Below are positions 1 through 6,826 of a stretch of 23,165 nt of DNA, piece after piece. The position numbers and the translations under genes were made by a program. The notes beneath the pieces were generated by a model. That model searched no databases, had not been told where the DNA came from, and saw nothing but the letters and a program-made list of their open reading frames with translations. How positions within the stretch are numbered: the stretch's first letter is position 1; each line of letters opens with the position of its first letter. This stretch comes from Desulfobacterales bacterium (lineage in GTDB: Bacteria > Desulfobacterota > Desulfobacteria > Desulfobacterales > JAFDCJ01), in assembly GCA_020345785.1 (NCBI GenBank), contig CP070771.1, positions 4,244,014 through 4,267,178 on the forward strand. Reading direction: 5' to 3'.

Positions 1-494
1 AAACTTTCAAACGATTATCCTACCCAAGCTTTTGCAGAGACGAAAACGATCGTTCCGCATTTTAATCAGAACGGACTAAGCGGTATCCGGTGAGCGATTC
101 ATTTTAAACCATCATTGGAACATCCTCACGGATGACCGATACCAACGTTAACTTTATGCTCTGCGGTTTTAAAAGCAGTTACACCAAACACACTTATTTA
201 TCGCCGCCGGATCGATTCAATTTTAGACGTAATTACTTGACTCTTATCTTAGACCTATTTTGCGTCGCTTTTTAACCCATTTAATTGGGGTGAGAGGCAA
301 CGTCAGAGATCTCAGGCAAAATTCTCGATCTTTATCATTTGCATTCGCAGATTATTTAGTTCTGACCATAGAATCTCAGCGTAACTTCACCGGGGTTTGG
401 GTCTTAGCCTATCGCATCTTTTGGAATGGTGTGCCGTGATGGGCTCATCCTTCGGAGCGAAGTTCATATGGATAAACGCGAAAGGAGGTTTGTC
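1..494. other. Upstream non-coding region of the ABC operon
   Basis: I see no convincing gene in this AT-rich stretch. A TTGACT hexamer at 237-242 resembles a -35 element, but no acceptable -10 follows at 15-18 bp, so I do not call a promoter. The reading frame of the first gene is open back to an ATG at 426, but the strong ribosome binding site sits much later, at 482-488. The operon promoter is probably somewhere in this region or to the left of the window. Confidence 0.5.
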
Positions 495-1709
495 ATGTCA
501 AAATCCATTAAAGTTCTAGCCGTTATCATGATCGTCCTTATGTTCATAGGGGCCACGGGCTTTTTTTCAGGGGCCCTGGCAAAGCAAAAGGTCAAAATAG
601 GATTTATCGGTCCCTTAACCGGCGGAAATGCCTCCATGGGTCTGGGCGGTCGCAACTCTTTCCTGTTGGCGGTCCGACAATACAATCGCGGCGAATTCGG
701 GCCCAAAAAGTATGAGTACGAAGCGGTAGTAGAAGACGATTCCTGCATACCCGCCACCGGTGTTCGCGTCGCCACCAAGATGGCGTCAAACCCTTCCATT
801 ATTGCCGGCGCCTCCCACTATTGCAGCATGGTGGGAATTGCCACAAAACCGGTTTTTACCCAGTACAAATACCCGTCCATGATCTGGGGTGCCGTTTTGC
901 CCGCCATCACGATCCCCTCCCCCAAATACATCACCCGGGTCAACGGAACCCAGAGGGAACAGAATGTTTTCCACGCTGCCTGGTCCAGAGAGACGGTTAA
1001 AGAGGTGTACAAAAAAGCGCCCTCAACATACGTGGTCATCCACGACATTACCGATTACGGCCGGGGGCATGCCGAGTATTTTATCGACGCTGTGGAGAAA
1101 CTTGAGGGCAAAATCCTGGCCAAGATGGGCATCACGATCGGGCAAAAAGACTTCTCGGCCGAACTTACAAAGGCCAAAGCGCTAAATCCCAATGTCATCT
1201 TTTTCGGGGGATTGACCCCGGAAGGCGCCAGGCTGCGAATTCAAATGCAAAAATTGGGCATCAAAGCCGGATTTGAAGGAACCTCCGGAATTCTAAATGA
1301 GGACTTCATCAAAACGACCGGGCCCGAAGTCGCCGAGGGCAGCATGTGCTTTGGAGAGGGAGCGCCTTTTGAAAAGCTGCCGGGCGGAAAGGAATTCTTT
1401 AGCAGTTATCAAAAAGAGGGGTTCAAAGATGAACCCGAGTTCTACGGAATCTTCGCCTACATCGCCGCCCAATTGATCATGGATGCCATCGAAGAGGTGG
1501 GACCGGATCGTGACAAGGTTGCCGATAAATTAGCTCAGACTGATAGGGCAAGCTCGGCCATCGGCCCCATCAAATTTGACAAAGACGGCCAGAATATTTT
1601 GCCCGTCGTTACCGCCTATGTAGCCCAGGACGGCAAGTGGACGGTTTGGGAGGATTCGGAATACGCCAGCGGAAAGAGAGTGTTACCGACCATATCCTAC
1701 ATAAAATAA
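495..1709 (+). CDS. Branched-chain amino acid-type ABC transporter, periplasmic substrate-binding protein (Peripla_BP_6)
   Basis: This is the periplasmic ligand receptor of a HAAT/Liv-type importer. The start at 495 is chosen over the ATG at 426 because AAAGGAGG lies at 481-488, six bases upstream, and translation then opens directly with a signal peptide (MSKSIKVLAV, a hydrophobic stretch, then GALA-KQK as the likely cleavage site). The mature protein starts KVKIGFIGPLTGG, the usual opening of family 6 periplasmic binding proteins. Cysteines in DDSCIP and HYCSM match the disulfide pair of the E. coli Leu/Ile/Val-binding protein. The length of 404 aa is normal. It heads an operon with two permeases, two ATPases and a peptidase. 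The ligand cannot be read from sequence; the neighbouring M20 peptidase suggests a peptide-like or N-acylated amino acid rather than a free one. The gene symbol is left empty because substrate orthology is unknown. Confidence 0.93.
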   Translation: MSKSIKVLAVIMIVLMFIGATGFFSGALAKQKVKIGFIGPLTGGNASMGLGGRNSFLLAVRQYNRGEFGPKKYEYEAVVEDDSCIPATGVRVATKMASNPSIIAGASHYCSMVGIATKPVFTQYKYPSMIWGAVLPAITIPSPKYITRVNGTQREQNVFHAAWSRETVKEVYKKAPSTYVVIHDITDYGRGHAEYFIDAVEKLEGKILAKMGITIGQKDFSAELTKAKALNPNVIFFGGLTPEGARLRIQMQKLGIKAGFEGTSGILNEDFIKTTGPEVAEGSMCFGEGAPFEKLPGGKEFFSSYQKEGFKDEPEFYGIFAYIAAQLIMDAIEEVGPDRDKVADKLAQTDRASSAIGPIKFDKDGQNILPVVTAYVAQDGKWTVWEDSEYASGKRVLPTISYIK

Positions 1710-1764
1710 TTCTTCAGCATCACCTGCCCTCGGCCATGAGCTCGAACCGAATGCAGTTTGCGGC

Positions 1765-1830
1765 CCGCCTGCCTGCAGGGCCCGTTCGCTTGTCGATCTC
1801 AGCGAGGCGGACGGGCACAGGCGGCAGGTG
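1765..1830 (+). promoter_or_regulatory. GC-rich intercistronic hairpin between binding protein and permease
   Basis: GCCCGT (1780-1785) pairs with ACGGGC (1811-1816), CGCT (1787-1790) with AGCG (1801-1804), and CCTG (1772-1775) with CAGG (1818-1821). Together they form a bulged stem around the loop TGTCGATCTC. No T-tract follows, so it is not a classical terminator. In this position such a structure often protects the abundant binding-protein mRNA or lowers read-through into the permease genes; that role is an inference. Confidence 0.4.
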
Positions 1831-1861
1831 CCAGGCAAGCGTAATTTAGGGCATTTATAGC

Positions 1862-2782
1862 ATGGAAACTATCCTCAATCAGATCATCCACGGAATCATG
1901 CTGGGAGTTATGTATAGCCTTGTGGCAGTTGGATTCACCCTGTTTTTTGGCGTCTTGAACTTGATCCAATTTTCACATGGTGAAATTTTTATGGTGGGGG
2001 CCTTTATGGGGCTTATCATCATCAATGTTCTCAGCGTAGTTATTGGAATACAAAATCCCGTCCTGTTGCTATTGGCCGCTTTTATTGTATCCAGCATTTT
2101 GACCGGCCTGATCAGCATTATCTTCGGCAGGATAACCATCCGGCCTATTCTGAAGGCGCCGCCCATCATTGCACTGCTGACCACCTTGGCCGCCGGGATC
2201 TCCATCCGGTACAGCGTCATGGCCTTTTACCCGGCGGGTTCCGAACCCCAGAGATTTCCGGCCCTGCTGCCGGATTGGCAGGCGGAAGTGGGCGGGGTTC
2301 TGCTCAGATTCGACAGTTTGTTCATTTTAGTGGCCGGCATTCTTCTGATCATCTGCACCTATCTGTTTATCAATAAAACCAAAATGGGCATTGCCATGCG
2401 GGCGGTTGCTCAGGACAGAGAGACCGCGGCCATGATGGGCGTGAATATAAATAGGGTCATTGACATAACCTTTGTGGTGGCCGGCGTCCTGGCGGCCTGT
2501 GCCGGGATATTCAACGGGCTTTACTACCGGGAGATTATTTTCGATATGGGGGCGCTCTACGGCGTGGTGGGATTCTCGGCCGCCGTCATCGGAGGTCTTG
2601 GAAATATTTTCGGTGCGATTGTGGGCGGATTTTTGTTCGCCCTGCTTGCCAGCTTCACGTCGGCCTTCATACCCGGGGGCTCCGCTTACCGATTTGTGGT
2701 CGCTTTTACTTTTCTGATAGTCTTCCTCGTTGTCATGCCGAAAGGAATCTTAGGGTTTAGAAGGAGAAAAACAGTCGCATGA
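1862..2782 (+). CDS. Branched-chain amino acid-type ABC transporter permease, LivH family
   Basis: This is one of the two inner-membrane permease subunits of the importer. The 306-aa protein is almost wholly hydrophobic, with about eight membrane segments. It carries the family hallmarks: the N-terminal GIMLGVMYSLVAVGFTL stretch, the region NLIQFSHGEIFMVGAF, and the cytoplasmic coupling segment near residues 178-200 (GIAMRAVAQDRETAAMMGVN), which contacts the ATPase. GFSAAVIGGLGNIFGAI near the C-terminus is also typical. The length matches LivH proteins. The ribosome binding site is weak. The next permease starts inside the last codons of this gene (ATGA overlap), which indicates translational coupling. 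Confidence 0.94.
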   Translation: METILNQIIHGIMLGVMYSLVAVGFTLFFGVLNLIQFSHGEIFMVGAFMGLIIINVLSVVIGIQNPVLLLLAAFIVSSILTGLISIIFGRITIRPILKAPPIIALLTTLAAGISIRYSVMAFYPAGSEPQRFPALLPDWQAEVGGVLLRFDSLFILVAGILLIICTYLFINKTKMGIAMRAVAQDRETAAMMGVNINRVIDITFVVAGVLAACAGIFNGLYYREIIFDMGALYGVVGFSAAVIGGLGNIFGAIVGGFLFALLASFTSAFIPGGSAYRFVVAFTFLIVFLVVMPKGILGFRRRKTVA

Positions 2783-3978
2783 AAGATTCAGGCGCATCTT
2801 TTAAAGACCTTGGTCTCATCCTGTTTTGCGTGCTGGGATCCCTGGCGGTCTTTGTGGCCTTTCTGAAGATAGAGAACCTGTTTGCACTGCTGGCCATTAT
2901 TTTGGCCGCCGCTGCCGTTATTTACCTGGTTGCCAGGGTCAACGGGATTAGAACGCCGGTGGTTGGAGCATTTCAGCGCCAAAGAAAATTTGTCTTTGTA
3001 ATTGTATTGGCGATTATCCTTCTTCTCCCGTTTATTCTACGCAGCTCACCCTATTGGATCTATATTCTCACGATCGCCATTTTATGGATTATCGTTTGTT
3101 TGGGAATCAATATCCAATTCGGATCGGCCGGAATTATCAACCTGGGAGCAGCTGCGTTTTATGGTGTCGGGGCCTATACCGCCGGAATGCTGGCGACCAA
3201 AATCGGGTCGCCGCCCTTGTTAAATCTCTTCCTCGGTGCGGTAATGACCATGGTAGTAGGCTCGGTGCTCTTTATTCCGGTTCTAAAAACCAAAAGCTAC
3301 TATTTGGCTTTGGTGACGATTGCCTTTGTGATGGCATTTCATACCCTTCTCAACAATGCGGAATGGCTGGGGGGTGCTCAGGGCATCGTCGATATTCCGC
3401 TCATGTCGATCGGCGGCTACTCCTTTCTGCAGGAAATTAACATTTTGGGGGTGAAGTTGCCCTCCCAAGCCAATTTCTATTACCTGGCCCTGGCATTGGG
3501 GGGGCTGTTGGTGCTGGTTGCCTACAGGCTTTGGAATTCATGGGTGGGACTTACCTGGAATTCTTTCAATGAAGACACGGGAGACGAGCTTTCCGCCCAA
3601 TGCATGGGCGTGGAAGTCAAAAAATGGTCGATGATTGCTTTCACTGTCGGTAATTTTTACATCGGCCTGGCCGGAGCCTTCTACGCTCACATGAACAGTT
3701 ATGTTTCCCCACCGGATATTACCTTCTACCTGTCTCTGCTTTTTCTGAGTGCTGTAATTCTGGGGGGTGTGGACAGTATCCTGGGTGTTTCCGTGGCCGC
3801 TGTGCTTCTCGTGATAATGCCCGAAAAGCTGAGGGCGCTTCAGCAGTACTGGATGATCATATTTGGGATCATTTTGGTGCTGATGCTGGTTTTGCGGCGC
3901 GAAGGTTTAATACCGGTTGGCGTTAGAACTTACGGATTGAAAAAGCCGGAGGCCATTGACAAACCGGCAGAAGGGTAA
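2779..3978 (+). CDS. Branched-chain amino acid-type ABC transporter permease, LivM family
   Basis: This is the second permease subunit, pairing with the LivH-like protein to form the translocation channel. At 399 aa it is longer than LivH, as expected for LivM. It begins with two or three extra N-terminal membrane segments before the conserved core. Family features are ILWIIVCLGINIQFGSAGIINLGAAAFYGVGAY (about residues 100-132), the central ALVTIAFVMAFHTLLNN, and the late LSLLFLSAVILGGVDSILG. The coupling region is NSFNEDTGDELSAQCMGVEVKKWSMIAFTVG. In many LivM proteins the equivalent reads AIREDExAAxxxGI, so the Glu-Asp is retained. It overlaps the preceding gene by 4 bp, and a 57-bp gap separates it from the first ATPase gene. 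Confidence 0.93.
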   Translation: MKDSGASFKDLGLILFCVLGSLAVFVAFLKIENLFALLAIILAAAAVIYLVARVNGIRTPVVGAFQRQRKFVFVIVLAIILLLPFILRSSPYWIYILTIAILWIIVCLGINIQFGSAGIINLGAAAFYGVGAYTAGMLATKIGSPPLLNLFLGAVMTMVVGSVLFIPVLKTKSYYLALVTIAFVMAFHTLLNNAEWLGGAQGIVDIPLMSIGGYSFLQEINILGVKLPSQANFYYLALALGGLLVLVAYRLWNSWVGLTWNSFNEDTGDELSAQCMGVEVKKWSMIAFTVGNFYIGLAGAFYAHMNSYVSPPDITFYLSLLFLSAVILGGVDSILGVSVAAVLLVIMPEKLRALQQYWMIIFGIILVLMLVLRREGLIPVGVRTYGLKKPEAIDKPAEG

Positions 3979-4035
3979 ACTGAAAACCTTGCTGAGTTCG
4001 ACGTTTTCCGAATTCATCTGATTTCAGGGGTCACC

Positions 4036-4821
4036 ATGACGACACATCATCAAGAATTATTCCGCTGTGAGAAGTTGACCAAACATTTCGGTGGACTTAC
4101 GGCCCTTCTTGGAGTTGATTTTGCAGTCTCCGAAGGTGAAACGGTGGGATTGATCGGTCCGAACGGGGCTGGCAAAACAACGCTCTTCAATGTCATTACC
4201 GGAGTCTACCGGCCGGATGATGGCCGGTTCACGCTCAGGGGCAGGGACCTTACCGGATTGGTGCCCCATCAGATCAAAAAGAAGGGAATCTCCCGAACCT
4301 TTCAACAGTCCCGGCTGGTCCTTGCTTTAAGTGTTTACGACAACCTGTTTATCGGAATGCTGGAGGGTTTTAAATCCGGGTTTTTTGACACCCTTGTCCG
4401 GCGTTCGAGATTCAAGCATGAACTCGCCGGCGCTGTCGAAAAGGCCAATGCGCTCTTGAGCCAATTCAATGAAGAACTGGTTGATAGGGGTTTTACGACG
4501 GTCAACGATATATCTCAGATCGATCGCAGACGACTGGAAATATGCCGGGCCCTGGCAACGGAGCCGGCCTTGTTATTATTGGATGAACCCTCCGCCGGGA
4601 TGACGCCGGAGGAAAGCATCGAGCTCATGAATGATATCAGACGGGTGCGGCAGAAATATTACCGACAGCTGTCCATCATCCTGGTGGAGCATGATATGCT
4701 CGTCATCGAGGGCATCACCGATAGAGTCGTCGCGCTTAATTATGGTCAGAAAATCGCAGAGGGGACATTTGAGGACGTCGCGTCCAATGAAGAGTTAAGG
4801 GAGGCCTATTTAGGAAAATGA
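4036..4821 (+). CDS. ABC transporter ATP-binding protein, LivG family, with degenerate signature motif
   Basis: This is one of the two cytoplasmic ATPases powering the importer. Walker A GPNGAGKTT lies at residues 41-49, the Q-loop at FQQS (about 89-92), Walker B with the catalytic Glu in LLLLDEP (179-185), and the switch His at H219 in LVEHD. The C-terminal extension typical of LivG is present. The odd point is the signature: where LivG proteins carry LSYGQQRRLEI, this one reads ISQIDRRRLEI (159-169). The Ser and the trailing RRLEI survive, but the Gly and Gln that contact the gamma-phosphate across the dimer do not. The rest of the protein is intact, with no frameshift, so this looks like a stable variant and not a pseudogene. 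The next ATPase gene overlaps its end by 4 bp (ATGA). Confidence 0.93.
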   Translation: MTTHHQELFRCEKLTKHFGGLTALLGVDFAVSEGETVGLIGPNGAGKTTLFNVITGVYRPDDGRFTLRGRDLTGLVPHQIKKKGISRTFQQSRLVLALSVYDNLFIGMLEGFKSGFFDTLVRRSRFKHELAGAVEKANALLSQFNEELVDRGFTTVNDISQIDRRRLEICRALATEPALLLLDEPSAGMTPEESIELMNDIRRVRQKYYRQLSIILVEHDMLVIEGITDRVVALNYGQKIAEGTFEDVASNEELREAYLGK

Positions 4822-5564
4822 GCCTATTGTCGATAAGCGATATCACTGCCGCCTATGGTAAAGCGATCGTGCTGCAGAACCTGAGCCTTGCCGTCGAAGC
4901 AGGGGAAATCTGTGCCTTGCTCGGCAGCAACGGATCCGGCAAAACGACTCTGATCAAAACCATTTTAGGACTCGTTAAAGCGACAGCCGGGCGCATCGAA
5001 TTTGACGGCCGGTCGATTCTTGGGATGGACACCCACCGGGCAAACGAGATGGGAATTACGATCGTACCCGAAGGCAGAAAAATATTCCCTGAAATGAACG
5101 TGATTGAAAACTTGAGAATGGGCTGCTTTCATGAAGACCGCAAAGCTGTCATTCAGGCAAGAATGGAGGAAATTTTTGGAATTTTCCCCCGGCTGAAGGA
5201 ACGGGCGGAACAGATGGGAGGAACATTAAGCGGCGGGGAGCAGGGCATGTTGGCCATCGGGAGAGCGTTGATGGGGGAACCGCGCCTTATGATACTCGAT
5301 GAGCCGTCTCTGGGGCTTCAGCCGAACCTGGTAGAATTGATGTTTGACATCATCCAGAAGATTAACAAGGACCGAAATACAACCATTCTGCTGGCAGAGC
5401 AAAACGCCAAAAGGACGCTGGAAATTGCCGATTCCGGATATGTCCTTCAGAAAGGCAGGATCATCGCGCAGGGAACGGCGGCCGAGGTGGCCGCAAATGA
5501 GGTCGTACAAAAAGCTTATTTGAAGGCCGACAGTTCATTAATCGACCACAGCGAGGCCGGATAG
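4818..5564 (+). CDS. ABC transporter ATP-binding protein, LivF family
   Basis: This is the second ATPase of the importer, 248 aa, the usual LivF length. Walker A is GSNGSGKTT (36-44), the Q-loop region is VPEGRKIFPEMNVIENL (83-99), the signature is canonical LSGGEQ (137-142), and Walker B is LMILDEPSLGL. The H-loop position reads AEQNA (Q195) instead of His, which is normal for LivF. With the neighbouring LivG-like protein it should form a heterodimer with one good ATP site (LivG Walker A/B plus LivF signature) and one degenerate site (LivF Walker A with Gln switch plus the altered LivG signature). The start codon lies within the end of the preceding gene. Confidence 0.94.
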   Translation: MSLLSISDITAAYGKAIVLQNLSLAVEAGEICALLGSNGSGKTTLIKTILGLVKATAGRIEFDGRSILGMDTHRANEMGITIVPEGRKIFPEMNVIENLRMGCFHEDRKAVIQARMEEIFGIFPRLKERAEQMGGTLSGGEQGMLAIGRALMGEPRLMILDEPSLGLQPNLVELMFDIIQKINKDRNTTILLAEQNAKRTLEIADSGYVLQKGRIIAQGTAAEVAANEVVQKAYLKADSSLIDHSEAG

Positions 5565-5642
5565 ACCACCACGGGTCTCGTGCGTTTTAACTCAAACCCT
5601 TTTGGGCCAGCTGTTCATCGAAAATCAGAGGACACCTGTATC

Positions 5643-6770
5643 ATGGGAACAGACTTGAATGCGCTGTCATTGACGCGTGATTTACTCTCCTTTCACACGA
5701 TCAACCCTCCCGGTCAGGAACGTCAATGTGCGCAGTATCTGGGTAAACTGCTGGAAGATGGGGGATTCAAGGTAGCTTCTTATGAGTTTGATGAAGGCAG
5801 AACGAGCCTGGTCGCCCGTTTGGAAGCCGGACCGGACAGATCTCCCATCTGCTTTAGCGGACACCTGGATACCGTGCCGCTTGGCGCTAAAAGTTGGAGC
5901 AAGGATCCATTCAGCGGTGTCGTGGATGGCGATCGAGTTTACGGCCGGGGTGCATCCGATATGAAGTCGGGCATTGCTGCCATGGTGGTTGCTTCGCTCA
6001 GGCTGGGGAAAGTCTTAAAGAATTCAGGCGGGATAACGTTGGTATTCACTGCCGGCGAAGAAACAGGCAGCCTGGGAGCATCCCATCTTGCCGGCCTCAA
6101 AAATGTGCTCGGCAAATGCGGAGCGCTTGTGGTCGGCGAGCCGACTTCCAACTACCCTTTGGTAGGCCACAAAGGTTCTCTCTGGTTGGAGATTCAAACA
6201 ACGGGCATCACCGCCCACGGCTCGATGCCGGAGCGAGGCGACAACGCAATTTATAAGGCCGTCGATGCGGTTGCCAAACTTCGCGAATTTGACTTCAACA
6301 TTTCACCCCATCCGTTTCTGGGGGCTCCGACACTCAATGTGGGGACTATCGCCGGCGGCCTGAACATCAACTCCGTTCCCGATCGCGCCACTGTAGGAGT
6401 TGATATCCGCACGATTCCGGATCTGCCAAATGACGACGTCTATGACAAAATAAAATCCTACCTCGGAGAAGAGGTGACGATCAGACGCGTCGTCGATGTC
6501 GGAAGCGTCACGACCGACCCGGAAGATGAATGGATCCAGACTGTATTTGAAATCATTGAATCTTTCCAGCAGGAGCGTCCGGTGGCGCGGGGCGTCGCCT
6601 ATTTCACGGATGCCTCCATACTGACACCGGCGTTTAACAACCCTCCCACCGTCATCCTGGGTCCCGGTGAGCCGGCGATGGCCCACAAAACAGATGAATT
6701 CTGCCATATCTCTAAAATTGAAGAGGCCGCCGAAATCTATTTTGAGCTCGCAAAGAGATGGTGTGAATGA
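5643..6770 (+). CDS. M20 family metallopeptidase (ArgE/DapE/carboxypeptidase G2-like)
   Basis: This is a predicted di-zinc amidohydrolase or peptidase that would cleave an N-acyl amino acid or dipeptide in the cytoplasm. The frame is open from a GTG at 5580, but the ATG at 5643 is preferred: AGAGGA lies upstream and the family-typical start LSLTRDLLSFHTINPPG follows. Counting from this start (375 aa), the metal ligands and catalytic residues are all visible: H74 and D76 (SGHLDTVP), D106 (GRGASDMKSG), E139/E140 (TAGEET), E166 (GEPT), H192 in the dimerisation domain (TGITAHGSMPERG) and H348 (MAHKTDE). The gene begins about 80 bp after the last transporter gene on the same strand, so it is probably co-transcribed and processes the imported substrate. 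The exact substrate is unknown. Confidence 0.88.
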   Translation: MGTDLNALSLTRDLLSFHTINPPGQERQCAQYLGKLLEDGGFKVASYEFDEGRTSLVARLEAGPDRSPICFSGHLDTVPLGAKSWSKDPFSGVVDGDRVYGRGASDMKSGIAAMVVASLRLGKVLKNSGGITLVFTAGEETGSLGASHLAGLKNVLGKCGALVVGEPTSNYPLVGHKGSLWLEIQTTGITAHGSMPERGDNAIYKAVDAVAKLREFDFNISPHPFLGAPTLNVGTIAGGLNINSVPDRATVGVDIRTIPDLPNDDVYDKIKSYLGEEVTIRRVVDVGSVTTDPEDEWIQTVFEIIESFQQERPVARGVAYFTDASILTPAFNNPPTVILGPGEPAMAHKTDEFCHISKIEEAAEIYFELAKRWCE

Positions 6771-6826
6771 TGGTGGTTTTTTTCACCAATGTCAAAAAAA
6801 AACCTTAAGCAGACCATTGGTAAATC

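Noticed and set aside
237..265. TTGACT as promoter of the ABC operon
   Set aside because: No acceptable -10 hexamer at 15-18 bp spacing.
6771..6788. TGGTG...CACCA hairpin after the peptidase gene as terminator
   Set aside because: The T-run lies in the loop and the stem is only 5 bp, followed by A residues; not an intrinsic terminator.
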